The notes under the pieces are model-generated. The model was not told the origin of the DNA and made no database searches. It saw nothing but the letters and a program-made list of their open reading frames with translations. A DNA stretch of 64,000 nt from Pseudoclavibacter triregionum (GTDB lineage Bacteria > Actinomycetota > Actinomycetes > Actinomycetales > Microbacteriaceae), in NCBI GenBank assembly GCA_910822395.1, contig OU365335.1, positions 372,001 to 436,000 of the forward strand, in the 5' to 3' direction. Positions 49,561 through 60,450 of this stretch are shown here, in pieces; position 1 is the first letter of the stretch; every line of letters begins with the position of its first letter. The position numbers and the translations under genes were made by a program.

Positions 49561-49561
<1 letters not shown>
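49418..49561 (-). pseudogene. Orphan C-terminal toxin tail abutting the guaB stop
   Basis: The last 47 codons of a toxin like the one at 47809-48711: 32 of 47 residues are identical, including GEDATVV and NPDG. The similarity begins exactly where the guaB stop codon (49561-49563) ends, with no start codon of its own. It marks a breakpoint and supports a displaced toxin-immunity cassette. Confidence 0.75.
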
Positions 49562-52276
<2,715 letters not shown>

Positions 52277-52303
52277 GGGGAGAGCCTAGGGGCGCTCGCG
52301 GGC

Positions 52304-52428
52304 GCCGGCACAGTCTGCAGGGGATCTCGGGCGGCGACGTGTCGCGCAGGCGCGGGCGGGCGCGTGACCAGGGGTTTCGCGGGCGCGCTCGAGACGGCCG
52401 GGCGCGCCGCACTGCAGAGTGTGACGGC
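52304..52428. repeat. ~125-bp element with inverted ends, copy B
   Basis: Begins GCCGGCACAGTCTGCAGG and ends CCGCACTGCAGAGTGTGACGGC; the reverse complement of the right end starts GCCGTCACACTCTGCAG, so the ends are imperfect inverted repeats. Same ends and spacing as copy A (13723-13848). The interior is only loosely similar. Lies in the gap downstream of groES and upstream of rarD. Confidence 0.6.
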
Positions 52429-52480
52429 CCCTCGGGGAGACCGGGCGCAGACCGGGCCACGGACGCGCCCGGAACGCGAC

Positions 52481-52536
52481 GCGGCCGGCCCCTCGCGAGG
52501 GACCGGCCGCGGGGCTCGGCGCGCAGGGCGCCGAGC
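52481..52536. terminator. Two tandem hairpins after groES
   Basis: Hairpin 1 spans 52481-52510 (GCGGCCGGCCCCTCGC against GCGAGGGACCGGCCGC, 15 of 16 paired). Hairpin 2 spans 52514-52536 (GCTCGGCGC / GCGCCGAGC, five-base loop). Both lie just past the groES stop. Confidence 0.75.
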
Positions 52537-52555
52537 GTGGCTCGAGCCGTGCTGC

Positions 52556-52849
52556 CTAGACGAGCTTCGCGAGGACGTCGCGAGCCGAGAGCACGAGGTA
52601 CTCGGCGCCGGCGTACTTGACCTCGGTGCCGCCGTACTTCGAGTAGATGACCTTGTCGCCGACCTGGACGTCGAGCGGGATGCGGTTGCCGTTGTCGTCG
52701 ATGCGACCCGGGCCCACCGCGACGACCTGGCCCTCCTGGGGCTTCTCCTTCGCGGTGTCAGGGATGACGAGACCCGACGCCGTGACCTGCTCGGCCTCGA
52801 GCTGCTGGATGACGATGCGATCTTCGAGCGGCTGAATGTTCACCGACAC
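52556..52849 (-). CDS. groES: Co-chaperonin GroES
   Basis: Heptameric lid for GroEL; 97 residues. [27 protein letters not shown] carries the mobile loop, and [23 protein letters not shown] is the typical end. The start is GTG 52849. A CIRCE element and a -10 box lie in the 5' region, so it is under HrcA heat-shock control. groEL is not adjacent in this window, which is common for actinobacteria, though groEL usually follows. Confidence 0.96.
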   Translation of the reverse strand: MSVNIQPLEDRIVIQQLEAEQVTASGLVIPDTAKEKPQEGQVVAVGPGRIDDNGNRIPLDVQVGDKVIYSKYGGTEVKYAGAEYLVLSARDVLAKLV

Positions 52850-52878
52850 GCTTGACCTCTTTCACGAAGTTCCTGGAG

Positions 52879-52905
52879 TTAGCACCCTCATGCCGAGAGT
52901 GCCAG
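52879..52905. promoter_or_regulatory. CIRCE element (HrcA operator) of groES
   Basis: TTAGCACCC-N9-GAGTGCCAG, matching the consensus TTAGCACTC-N9-GAGTGCTAA with three substitutions. It sits between the -10 box (52909-52914) and the groES start. Confidence 0.9.
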
Positions 52906-52908
52906 GCG

Positions 52909-52914
52909 AGTCTA
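52909..52914 (-). promoter_or_regulatory. -10 box (TAGACT) of groES
   Basis: TAGACT on the minus strand directly before the CIRCE element, so the operator would overlap the transcription start. Confidence 0.6.
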
Positions 52915-52972
52915 GAGCGCGCGGGCGCGCCTCGGCAACGCGAGGGCTCCGGGAGCGCCCCGTGTTCGCCGC

Positions 52973-52978
52973 TAGCGT
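52973..52978 (+). promoter_or_regulatory. -10 box (TAGCGT) for the leaderless methyltransferase gene
   Basis: TAGCGT ends seven bases before GTG 52986. Confidence 0.5.
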
Positions 52979-52985
52979 GGGCGAG

Positions 52986-54194
52986 GTGGATCGCGACGAA
53001 CTCCTCACCCTCCTCACGCCCGAGTCGATGCGGCTGCTCGGCGAGCTCGGCCCGCTCGACGCGAAGGCCGACATCCTGCGGCTCGTCGCGCGGCTGCGGG
53101 GCGAGGGGCATCCGCCGGAGCGGGTCGCGGCGGTCGTCGCGCAGGCGGCGCTGCGGCGGAAGGCGTCCGCGAAGCTCGGGCCGTTCGCCGAGCGCATGCT
53201 CTTCACCGAGGCGGGGCTCCAGCAGGCCACGCGCCTCAGGGTCGCCGCCCACCACGCCGAGCGCTTCCGCGCGGCCGGCGTCACGCGGATCGCCGATCTC
53301 GGCTGCGGCATCGGGGCGGACGCCATGGCCTTCGCGTCCCTCGGCTTCGACGTCCGCGCCGTCGACGCCGACGAGGCGACCGCGGCGATCGCCGCCCACA
53401 ACCTCGCGATCTTCCCGAACGCGCGCGTCGAGCACGCCCGCGCCGAGGAGGTCGCGCTCGAGGACGGCGAGGCGGCCTGGCTCGACCCCGCCCGGCGCGC
53501 GGAGGGACGCGGCGGCCAGGCTCGCCGCAGCTGGGACCCGGCCGACTGGATGCCCTCGCTCGACTTCGCCTTCGGCCTCGGCGACGCGCGCCCGCTCGGC
53601 GTGAAGCTCGGCCCGGGCGTCCCGCACGAGGCGCTGCCGGCGGACGGCGAGGCGCAGTGGGTCTCCGAGCAGGGCGAGGTGGTCGAGGCGACGGTCTGGC
53701 GCGGCGCGACGGCCCGCGAAGGCGTCGGGCGATCGGCGCTCGTGCTCGGCCGCGGCCGCGCCGACGAGCTCGCGGCCCCCGGACCTGCCGCCGACGCGGA
53801 GCTCGGCGAGCTCGGCGAGTATCTCCACGAGCCCGACGGGGCGGTCATCCGCGCGGAGCTCATCGGCCTCCTCGCCGAGCGGCTCGGCGCGCGGATGCTC
53901 GCGCCCGAGATCGCGTGGATGACCTCCGATGCCCCGGCCGACTCCCCCTTCGCGGCGAGCTTCCGCGTGCGCGAGGTGCTGCCGCTCGACGCGGCGAAGC
54001 TCAAGCGCGCCATGCGCGAGCGCGGGATCGGGACGCTCGAGATCAAGAAGCGCGGGGTCGACGTCGATCCGGCGGAGCTGCGCAAGCGGCTCGCGCTGCG
54101 CGGGGACGGCTCGGCGACGCTCGTGCTCACGCGCATCGGCGATCGCCGCCGGGCGATCCTCGCGGATCGCGTGGCGGACGAGGCGGCGTCCTAG
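52986..54194 (+). CDS. THUMP-like domain class I SAM-dependent methyltransferase
   Basis: 402 residues. A helical N-terminus leads to the SAM-binding motif RIADLGCGIGADAMAFASLGFDVRAVDADEATAAIA, then a WLDPARR motif, and a C-terminal THUMP-like domain (about 270-400, AELIGLLAERLGARMLAPEIAWMTSD, ERGIGTLEIKKRGVDVDPAELRKRLALRG). Such proteins probably methylate RNA, but the target is unknown. The start GTG 52986 is supported by the leaderless -10 and by the first conserved residues (DELLTLLTPE). Divergent from groES; its stop shares CTAG with the convergent gene at 54191. Confidence 0.85.
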   Translation: MDRDELLTLLTPESMRLLGELGPLDAKADILRLVARLRGEGHPPERVAAVVAQAALRRKASAKLGPFAERMLFTEAGLQQATRLRVAAHHAERFRAAGVTRIADLGCGIGADAMAFASLGFDVRAVDADEATAAIAAHNLAIFPNARVEHARAEEVALEDGEAAWLDPARRAEGRGGQARRSWDPADWMPSLDFAFGLGDARPLGVKLGPGVPHEALPADGEAQWVSEQGEVVEATVWRGATAREGVGRSALVLGRGRADELAAPGPAADAELGELGEYLHEPDGAVIRAELIGLLAERLGARMLAPEIAWMTSDAPADSPFAASFRVREVLPLDAAKLKRAMRERGIGTLEIKKRGVDVDPAELRKRLALRGDGSATLVLTRIGDRRRAILADRVADEAAS

Positions 54195-55483
54195 AAGAAC
54201 GCCACCACGATATAGGTGACGACCGCGATGACGGCGGCGAGCGAGCCGCCCGCGATGCCGATCAGCGAGGGCAGCTTCGCCGAGCGGCGCAGGCCCATCG
54301 CGCCGAGCACGATCGCGACGCCGCCGAGGGCGAGGCCGATCGAGACTGGCAGGATGCCCGGCACGACGCACACGAGCACGAGCGCGACGACGGCGAGCGC
54401 CGCCGCGGCGATGCCGAGACCCGGCGAGCGGCGCTTCGGGGTCGAGCGCTCGTAGTCGGGCAGCTGCTGGGGCTGGGACATGCCGAAGCCGGGCTGGCCC
54501 TGGGTCTGCTGGCCGTGCTGGCTCTGCTGGCCGCCGCCCGAGGCCTGGCCCTGCCAGGCGAAGCCGGAGCTGTCGGCAGAGCCCTGCTGCGGCTGGCCCT
54601 GCTGGCCGTACGGCGCGGGCTGGCCGAACTGCGCGGGCGCGTGCTGGCCGAACTGCGTCTGCTGGCCGAACTGGCCGGGCTGCTGGTGCTGGCCCGGCTG
54701 GCCCGGCGCCGGGAAGCGCCCGAACTCCTCGTACGGCGAGCGGCCGACCATCTGGGAGAGGTCCTGCCCGCGGTACGCGCGCGCCTCCTCCGGCGAGAGC
54801 GCCTGGGGGCCCTGCTGGCCGTAGGGCACGGCCGAGGCGGGCGCGTGGGAGGACGGCTGCGGGGCCATCGGCGCCGGAGCCTGGCCGTGCTGCGCCGGCT
54901 GCGGCACACCGTAGGGGCGCGTCGCGTCGTCGGCCGGGCGCGGCGCGCTCGCGGCGCGGGCGCCGCCCCAGCCGGTCAAGCCGGAGGAGCCGAAGCCGGT
55001 CGCGCCGGAGGACACGGGCGCGCCGGAGGTCGAAGGAGAGCCGGACGACGCGGGCGCGCCGGCGAGCGGCGCGGGCGGGGCCGGGATCGTCGAGGGGGCC
55101 GAGGCCTCCTGCTGCGAGGGCCGGCCCTGCGATGCAGTGTGCTCCTTCGGCGCGGCAGTCTCCTGCGGCGCGGGCGGCGCGGCTGGCGCGGGGTGCTCGG
55201 CGGCGCCGTCGGCGCGCGTCTCGGCGAGCTCCGGCGCCGACTCGAGCGGCACCGTCGCCTCGCCCTCGTCGTCGCCGACAGCGGGTCGGGGGGACTGCGC
55301 GGACTCGTCGTCGCCGGCGGCCGCGGGGGCCGGGGGCACCGACATCCACCACGCGCCGGCCTGCCCGGCGGAGCGGGCGTCCGAGAGCGGGCGCGGCGGG
55401 ATCGCGATCGGCTGCGCCGCCCCGTGCTCGGGCTCGCGGGGCTCCGCGGCGCGGTCCGGTTCCTGCTCGTGCTGCTCGCTCAT
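54191..55483 (-). CDS. Low-complexity membrane protein (Gln/Pro/Ser-rich, DUF4190-like C-terminus)
   Basis: 430 residues. The first ~340 are disordered, rich in Pro, Ala, Ser, Gln and Gly (for example PGQFGQQTQFGQHAPAQFGQ). A basic stretch (STPKRRS) leads to two or three hydrophobic helices at the C-terminus (about 355-425), the DUF4190 type of arrangement. Function unknown. ATG 55483 is preceded by AGGAAGAGG. One of three such genes in a row. Confidence 0.75.
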   Translation of the reverse strand: MSEQHEQEPDRAAEPREPEHGAAQPIAIPPRPLSDARSAGQAGAWWMSVPPAPAAAGDDESAQSPRPAVGDDEGEATVPLESAPELAETRADGAAEHPAPAAPPAPQETAAPKEHTASQGRPSQQEASAPSTIPAPPAPLAGAPASSGSPSTSGAPVSSGATGFGSSGLTGWGGARAASAPRPADDATRPYGVPQPAQHGQAPAPMAPQPSSHAPASAVPYGQQGPQALSPEEARAYRGQDLSQMVGRSPYEEFGRFPAPGQPGQHQQPGQFGQQTQFGQHAPAQFGQPAPYGQQGQPQQGSADSSGFAWQGQASGGGQQSQHGQQTQGQPGFGMSQPQQLPDYERSTPKRRSPGLGIAAAALAVVALVLVCVVPGILPVSIGLALGGVAIVLGAMGLRRSAKLPSLIGIAGGSLAAVIAVVTYIVVAFF

Positions 55484-55626
55484 TCGGCCTCTTCCTGGGC
55501 GCGGGCTCGGCCCGCGGACGCCGCCAGCGTAGCGGCCCGCCGCATCGGGCCGCCTCCGACCGAGGGCGGACCGGCTCGAGCGGCCGAGGACGGGCCGGGC
55601 CCGCGGCGGAGCGAGGGCCGGGAACG

Positions 55627-55673
55627 CGCGAGGGGCGCGGGCCGCCGTCATCCGGCGATCCGCGCCCCTCGCG
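55627..55673. terminator. Terminator of the DUF4190 gene
   Basis: CGCGAGGGGCGCGG (55627-55640) and CCGCGCCCCTCGCG (55660-55673) are exact complements, 14 bp, with a structured loop; the hairpin sits 15 bases past the stop at 55688. Confidence 0.8.
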
Positions 55674-55687
55674 GCGGACGGCGCGAT

Positions 55688-56470
55688 CTAGTACGTCGAG
55701 TTCGTCGCGAGCAGCGCGATGAGCGCGATCGTCGCGACGATGCCGATGACGAGGCCGACGATGCCGAGGATCATGCCCCACATCGCCATCGTCTTGCCGG
55801 CGGGCTCCTTCTTCATGCCCATGATGCCGAGGATGATCGCCGCGATGCAGGCGAGGCCGCCGAGCCATCCGATGATGAAGGCGCCGACGGTGCCGGCGAG
55901 GCCGCAGACGAGGGCCGCGATCGAGAGGCCCTTCGACTGGCCCTGGTTCGCGGCGGCGTAGTTGCCGTACTGCTGCGTGTAGGGGTTCGCCGCGCCGCCG
56001 CCGTAGGGGGCCGCGGCAGGCTGCTGGCCGTAGGCGGCCGCCTGCTGGCCGTAGGCGCCGGCGTCCTGGCCGTACGGGGCGGCCCGGCCGTAGGGGTCCG
56101 CCTCGCCCGAGGGCGCGGTCTGGCCGTAGGCGGGCTGCTGGGCCGAGGCGTCCTGGCCGTACGCCGAGTCGCCGGCCGACTGGCCGTACGAGGGGGCCTC
56201 GCCGTAGGGCGGCGTCGCGGGGGCCTCGCCGTAGGGCGGCGTCGCGGGGGCTTCGCCGTAGGAGGAGCCCTGGGCGCCGTAGGCGGGGGCCTCCGAGCCG
56301 TAAGGCGAGCTCGTGCCCGAGCCGCCGTCGCCGTAGGCGCTCGCGCCCGTGTCGGCGCCGCCGCCGAAGGGCGAGGTCTCGGGGGTGCTCATGCTGTGCT
56401 GCGCGGCCGGGTCGAGCGGGTCGCCGTACGGGCTCGCGGCGTCGCCCTTGGGGTTCGACGAGTCGGTCAT
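55688..56470 (-). CDS. DUF4190 membrane protein with a Tyr/Gly/Gln repeat region
   Basis: 260 residues. The first ~170 are built of short repeats on YGQ/YGEAP/PPYGE themes (for example two copies of APATPPYGE), then two helices (about 180-215 and 230-255, LSIAALVCGLAGTVGAFIIGWLG and MAMWGMILGIVGLVIGIVATIALIALL) typical of DUF4190. The repeat region resembles prion-like or condensate-forming sequences, but that is inference. ATG 56470 follows GGAAGGAC. Confidence 0.82.
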   Translation of the reverse strand: MTDSSNPKGDAASPYGDPLDPAAQHSMSTPETSPFGGGADTGASAYGDGGSGTSSPYGSEAPAYGAQGSSYGEAPATPPYGEAPATPPYGEAPSYGQSAGDSAYGQDASAQQPAYGQTAPSGEADPYGRAAPYGQDAGAYGQQAAAYGQQPAAAPYGGGAANPYTQQYGNYAAANQGQSKGLSIAALVCGLAGTVGAFIIGWLGGLACIAAIILGIMGMKKEPAGKTMAMWGMILGIVGLVIGIVATIALIALLATNSTY

Positions 56471-56639
56471 GGCCGGTCCTTCCGTTCGAGGGACGCCGCG
56501 GTGACGGCGTGGCCGGGAGTCTATGCGGGTCGATCCTCGGTTTCCTGGGCCGATCGGCGGCCGATCGCGGTCGTGACCTGCCGCGCGGCGAGGTCGTCCC
56601 CCGTCGGATGGCCCGGACCGAGCCCTCGTGCGCCCCGCG

Positions 56640-57362
56640 CTATCGGATGACGAAGACGAGCAGGGCGACCGCGACGAGGGCGAGGACGCCAAGCGCCGTC
56701 GCGATCGCGGCGCTCGCGCCGCGGCGGGCGCGGAGGCCCATCGCGCCGCCGGCGACGGCGAGGAGGCCGGCGATGAGGGCCGTCCAGGTCTGCACCTGCT
56801 CGGGCAGGCCGCGGCCGCGCGCGACGAGCATGAGGGCGGCCGCCGCGGCGGCGAGGACGCCGAGGAGGAAGGCGACGGTCGCGGGGCGGCGGCGGGCGGG
56901 GGCGTCGGGGGTCGTTGCGGCCGGTGCGGGCTCGGCGGCGGTGGCGGTGGGCTCCGCGGCGGCGGGCTCCGCGACGGCACGAGGCTCCTCGGGAGGCTCC
57001 TCCGCCGCGGTCGCCGCGGGCTCGGCCGGCTCGCGCTCGACCTCGGCCCGCGCCGTCCGCGTCGAGCCCGGGTAGTCGATGCCCGGAGGCGGGCCCGAGG
57101 GCCGGGTCGCGGCCCCGCGGCCCGCGGCCGGCGCGAGCTCCCCCTCGAGGCCTGGCGTCGTCGCGAGGTAGGCGGCGTTCGAGCGATCCGGCACAGGCTC
57201 GCGGTTGATCTCGGGCAGCTCGACCTCGGGGATCTGCGGCAGCTCGCGCTCGATGGGGGCTTCGGCCTCGACGCCCGCCTCCTCGAAGCCCGCCGCCCCG
57301 AAGCCGGCCTCCTCGAATCCGGCCTCCTCGAAGCCGGCGTCCGTCCGTCGCTCGTCGCTCAT
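56640..57362 (-). CDS. Small membrane protein with a disordered N-terminus, unknown function
   Basis: 240 residues. Opens with a GFEEAG repeat (residues ~10-30), then an acidic, proline-rich stretch to about 155, then three hydrophobic helices. ATG 57362 overlaps the stop of rimI-tsaD by four bases (ATGA), so it is the last gene of that coupled operon. No family recognised. Confidence 0.7.
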   Translation of the reverse strand: MSDERRTDAGFEEAGFEEAGFGAAGFEEAGVEAEAPIERELPQIPEVELPEINREPVPDRSNAAYLATTPGLEGELAPAAGRGAATRPSGPPPGIDYPGSTRTARAEVEREPAEPAATAAEEPPEEPRAVAEPAAAEPTATAAEPAPAATTPDAPARRRPATVAFLLGVLAAAAAALMLVARGRGLPEQVQTWTALIAGLLAVAGGAMGLRARRGASAAIATALGVLALVAVALLVFVIR

Positions 57363-59095
57363 CGCGCTCCCTCCGCGGGCTGCGCCGCGTCGTCGTTCGT
57401 CGTCGCCACGTCGTTCGTCGTCGCCGCGGTCTCGCGGCCCGCCCGCGCCGCCGCCGTGCCGGCCTCGGCCGATCCCTCGGGCAGCCCGGGGGCGAGCGCC
57501 TGCGCGGCGGTCATGGGCAGGGTCGAGTCGGCGCCGATGTCGAGGGGGCTCGGGGCGCGGCCGGCCTGGGCGAGCAGCGATCCGGCCATCGCGATCATCG
57601 CGCCGTTGTCGGTGCAGAGCCGAAGCGGGGGGATCCGCAGCTCGATGCCGCGCTCGGCGCAGCGCTCCTCTGCGAGCGAGCGCACGCGGGCATTCGCCGC
57701 GACGCCGCCGCCCAGGAGGAGCCGCGGCACGCCGCGCTCCTCGCAGGCCGCGATCGCCTTGCCGACGAGCACGTCGGCGACGGCCTCGCGGAAGGAGGCG
57801 GCGACGTCGGCGACGGGCACGTCCTCGCCGGCATCCTGCTTCGCCTCGACCCAGCGGGCGACGGCGGTCTTGAGGCCGGAGAACGAGAAGTCGTATCGGT
57901 GGCGCTCGAGGTCCTTCGGGCGCGTGAGGCCGCGCGGGAAGGCGATCGCGTGCGGATCGCCGCCGGCCGCGGCCCGGTCGATCTCAGGGCCGCCCGGGTA
58001 GGGCAGGCCGAGGATGCGGGCGACCTTGTCGAAGGCCTCCCCCGCCGCGTCGTCGATCGTCTCGCCGAGCTGCTCGACATCCGACACGAGATCGCGCACG
58101 TGGAGGAGCGAGGTATGGCCGCCGGAGGCGAGCAGGGCGATCGTCGGCAGCTCGAGCTCCCCGGCGTCCTCGCGGAGAAGGTCGGCGGCGACGTGGCCGA
58201 CGAGGTGGTTCACGCCGTAGAGCGGCTTGCCCGTCGCGATGGCGAGGCCCTTCGCGGCGCCGATGCCGACCATGAGCGCGCCCGCGAGGCCGGGGCCCGC
58301 GGTGACGGCGATCGCGTCGAGCTCGTCGAGCGTCACGCCCGCCTCGTCGAGGGCGGCGCGGATGGTCGGGGCGATGGCCTCAACGTGGGCGCGGGCCGCG
58401 ACCTCGGGCACGACGCCGCCGAAGATCGCCTGCTCGTCCATCGAGCTCGCGACGGCGTTCGCGAGGAGGGTGCGGCCGCGGACGATGCCGACGCCGGTCT
58501 CGTCGCAGCTCGTCTCGATGCCGAGGACGAGCGGGCCGGCTGCGGTCGCCTCGCCCTCCGTCGCGGAGGCGGGCGCGGCGGCCGGCTCGAGGCCCGCGAG
58601 CGCGCGCGCGACGACGGTCGGCAGCTCGGCGCGCATGACGATCGCGTCGACGCCCTCCGCGCGGTAGTAGTTCGCGCGGCGGCCGATCTCCTCGAAGCCG
58701 AGCCGCTGGTAGAGGGCGCGCGCGGCGTCGCCGTTCTCGCGCACCTCGAGGAAGAGCTGCTTCGCGCCGCGGCCGATCGCCCAGCGCGAGAGCTCGCCGA
58801 GCAGGCGGCGCGCCCAGCCGCCGCGGCGGGCCGAGGGGTCGATGTTCACGGTCTGCACGTCGGCCTCGCCGGCGCCCTGGGCGGCCATGACGCCGCCGTA
58901 GCCGAGGATCCGCCCCTCGCGCTCGACGACGAGGAAGCGCGAGTGCTCGCTCTCGAGCGCGCCGCGCATCGAGCCCTCCGACCAGGGGTCGTGCGGGAAG
59001 CTCTCGCGCTCGAGCGCCATGAGCTGCTCGAGGTCGGCGGCGGGGTCCGCGAGGCGGATGACGGGCTCCGAGGTCATGCCCTGCGCGCCGCTCAT
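57359..59095 (-). CDS. tsaD: Fused RimI N-acetyltransferase and TsaD (t6A synthase)
   Basis: 578 residues. Residues 1-~160 are a GNAT acetyltransferase of the RimI type ([13 protein letters not shown]-like loop, seen as [33 protein letters not shown]), which acetylates ribosomal S18. Residues ~185-530 are TsaD, which transfers the threonylcarbamoyl group to A37 of ANN-decoding tRNAs: [15 protein letters not shown], the metal-binding NHLVGH, and [12 protein letters not shown] ~50-residue low-complexity tail follows. Start ATG 59095 overlaps the tsaB stop (ATGA). The fusion is found in some actinobacteria. Confidence 0.94.
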   Translation of the reverse strand: MSGAQGMTSEPVIRLADPAADLEQLMALERESFPHDPWSEGSMRGALESEHSRFLVVEREGRILGYGGVMAAQGAGEADVQTVNIDPSARRGGWARRLLGELSRWAIGRGAKQLFLEVRENGDAARALYQRLGFEEIGRRANYYRAEGVDAIVMRAELPTVVARALAGLEPAAAPASATEGEATAAGPLVLGIETSCDETGVGIVRGRTLLANAVASSMDEQAIFGGVVPEVAARAHVEAIAPTIRAALDEAGVTLDELDAIAVTAGPGLAGALMVGIGAAKGLAIATGKPLYGVNHLVGHVAADLLREDAGELELPTIALLASGGHTSLLHVRDLVSDVEQLGETIDDAAGEAFDKVARILGLPYPGGPEIDRAAAGGDPHAIAFPRGLTRPKDLERHRYDFSFSGLKTAVARWVEAKQDAGEDVPVADVAASFREAVADVLVGKAIAACEERGVPRLLLGGGVAANARVRSLAEERCAERGIELRIPPLRLCTDNGAMIAMAGSLLAQAGRAPSPLDIGADSTLPMTAAQALAPGLPEGSAEAGTAAARAGRETAATTNDVATTNDDAAQPAEGAR

Positions 59096-59715
59096 GCGCT
59101 CACCCGCTTCGGGCCGGCCGAGGGGATGGCGTCGGGGACGCGGAGGTAGAGGAGCTCCCCCGTGGCGTCGGGGATGCCGGCGGCTCGGCGGTCGAGGAGC
59201 GCGAGCGCGAGCTGCGCGGCGTCGACCCGGCTCGCGTCGACGCGGGTCTCCCCCGGCGCGAGGAGCGCGTCGGCCTCGGCGGCCGCGACGAGGACGGGCG
59301 CCTCGGCGGCGGCCGGGGATCCGGGGACGTAGCGGCTCGCGGCGAGCTGTCGGCGGCGGGCGTCGGTGAGGACGAGGATCGGGACGTCGTGCTCGGGGTG
59401 GGCGGCGCGGTGCTCGCGGGCGATCGCGTCGTGGCTCGGGATGGCCGTGCAGGGGACGCCGATCGCGAGCGCGAAGGCGCGGGCCGCGGCGACGCCGACG
59501 CGCAGGCCCGTGAAGGGGCCCGGGCCGATGCCGGCGACGACCTCGCGGATGGCGGAGGGCTCGAGCCCGGCCTCCTCGAGGCAGGCGCGGATCGCGATGC
59601 CGATGGCCTCGGCGTGCCCGCGGGCGTCGTCGCGGCGCCAGGCGGCCAGGACGCGGCCGTCCGCGTCGACGACGGCGGCCTCGCAGCCGGCGGACGTGTC
59701 GATCGCGAGGAGCAT
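59092..59715 (-). CDS. tsaB: tRNA t6A synthesis protein TsaB
   Basis: Partner of TsaD in the t6A complex; 207 residues. [16 protein letters not shown] and [21 protein letters not shown] are typical. ATG 59715 is chosen over the ATG at 59727 because a TATGCT -10 box lies seven bases upstream of 59715, giving a leaderless mRNA. Leads the rimI-tsaD operon. Confidence 0.92.
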   Translation of the reverse strand: MLLAIDTSAGCEAAVVDADGRVLAAWRRDDARGHAEAIGIAIRACLEEAGLEPSAIREVVAGIGPGPFTGLRVGVAAARAFALAIGVPCTAIPSHDAIAREHRAAHPEHDVPILVLTDARRRQLAASRYVPGSPAAAEAPVLVAAAEADALLAPGETRVDASRVDAAQLALALLDRRAAGIPDATGELLYLRVPDAIPSAGPKRVSA

Positions 59716-59722
59716 GCGAACG

Positions 59723-59728
59723 AGCATA
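59723..59728 (-). promoter_or_regulatory. -10 box (TATGCT) of tsaB
   Basis: TATGCT on the minus strand, seven bases before ATG 59715. It contains the alternative upstream ATG, which argues against that start. Confidence 0.6.
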
Positions 59729-59758
59729 CGCGGGGGCCGCCCGCCCTCCGGCGCCCGA

Positions 59759-59800
59759 GGTGGTCGAGGAGGCGCCGCAGGCTTCGTCTCGAAACCACCG
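59759..59800. repeat. Dispersed palindromic repeat, copy 2
   Basis: GGTGGTCGAGGAGGCGCCGC (59759-) is nearly the same as the left arm at 40685, and TCTCGAAACCACC follows as the shortened right arm. Between tsaE and tsaB. Confidence 0.55.
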
Positions 59801-59814
59801 ACGGCGGGAGACCC

Positions 59815-60450
59815 CTAGCGCGCGGCGAGGGCGGCGAGAGCGGCGAGGCGATCGGGCGTGGTCCAGGCCGCGCCGACCGGCCGGAGCTCGGCGGTGCGGG
59901 GCGCGTCCTCGTGCTCCTCGTCCTCGGCATCCGCGTCGGCGCCCGCGTCGGCGGCGTCGGCGCCCGCGTCATCGACCGCCGCGCCGCCGGCACCGTGCGG
60001 CCGCTCGAGCACGAGCTCGAGCCACGAGTCGCCGAGCACCGAGACGGCGTCCGCGCCCCACTCGATGACGACGACGTTCGCCTCGACGTCGAGGTCGAGG
60101 TCCTCGAGCTCGAGCGGGTCGCGGAGCCGGTACGCGTCGACGTGGACGAGCCCCGGGCCGCCCCGCAGCGAGGGATGCGTCCGCGCGACGACGAAGGTCG
60201 GGCTCGCGACCGGCCCGCGCACGCCGAGGCCCTCGCCGAGCCCTCGCGTGAGCGTCGTCTTCCCCGCGCCGAGCGGTCCCGTGAGGACGATGAGGTCGCC
60301 GGCGCCAGCGATCCCCGCGAGCGCCCGGCCGAGCGCCTCGGCGTCGGCGCTCGTCGGCAGCGCGAGGCGCAGCGGGGCGGCGTTCGAGCCGTCGGATGCC
60401 CCGCCCGAAACGCCCGCCGCCGCGCCGGACGCCGCCGCGTCCGCGCTCAT
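59815..60450 (-). CDS. tsaE: tRNA t6A synthesis ATPase TsaE
   Basis: Regulatory ATPase of the t6A complex; 211 residues. Walker [27 protein letters not shown] and VVIEWGAD are TsaE motifs. An extra ~55-residue C-terminal region carries an acidic [19 protein letters not shown] repeat. ATG 60450 overlaps the alr stop (ATGA). Together with tsaB and tsaD it makes this cluster the t6A locus. Confidence 0.93.
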   Translation of the reverse strand: MSADAAASGAAAGVSGGASDGSNAAPLRLALPTSADAEALGRALAGIAGAGDLIVLTGPLGAGKTTLTRGLGEGLGVRGPVASPTFVVARTHPSLRGGPGLVHVDAYRLRDPLELEDLDLDVEANVVVIEWGADAVSVLGDSWLELVLERPHGAGGAAVDDAGADAADAGADADAEDEEHEDAPRTAELRPVGAAWTTPDRLAALAALAAR

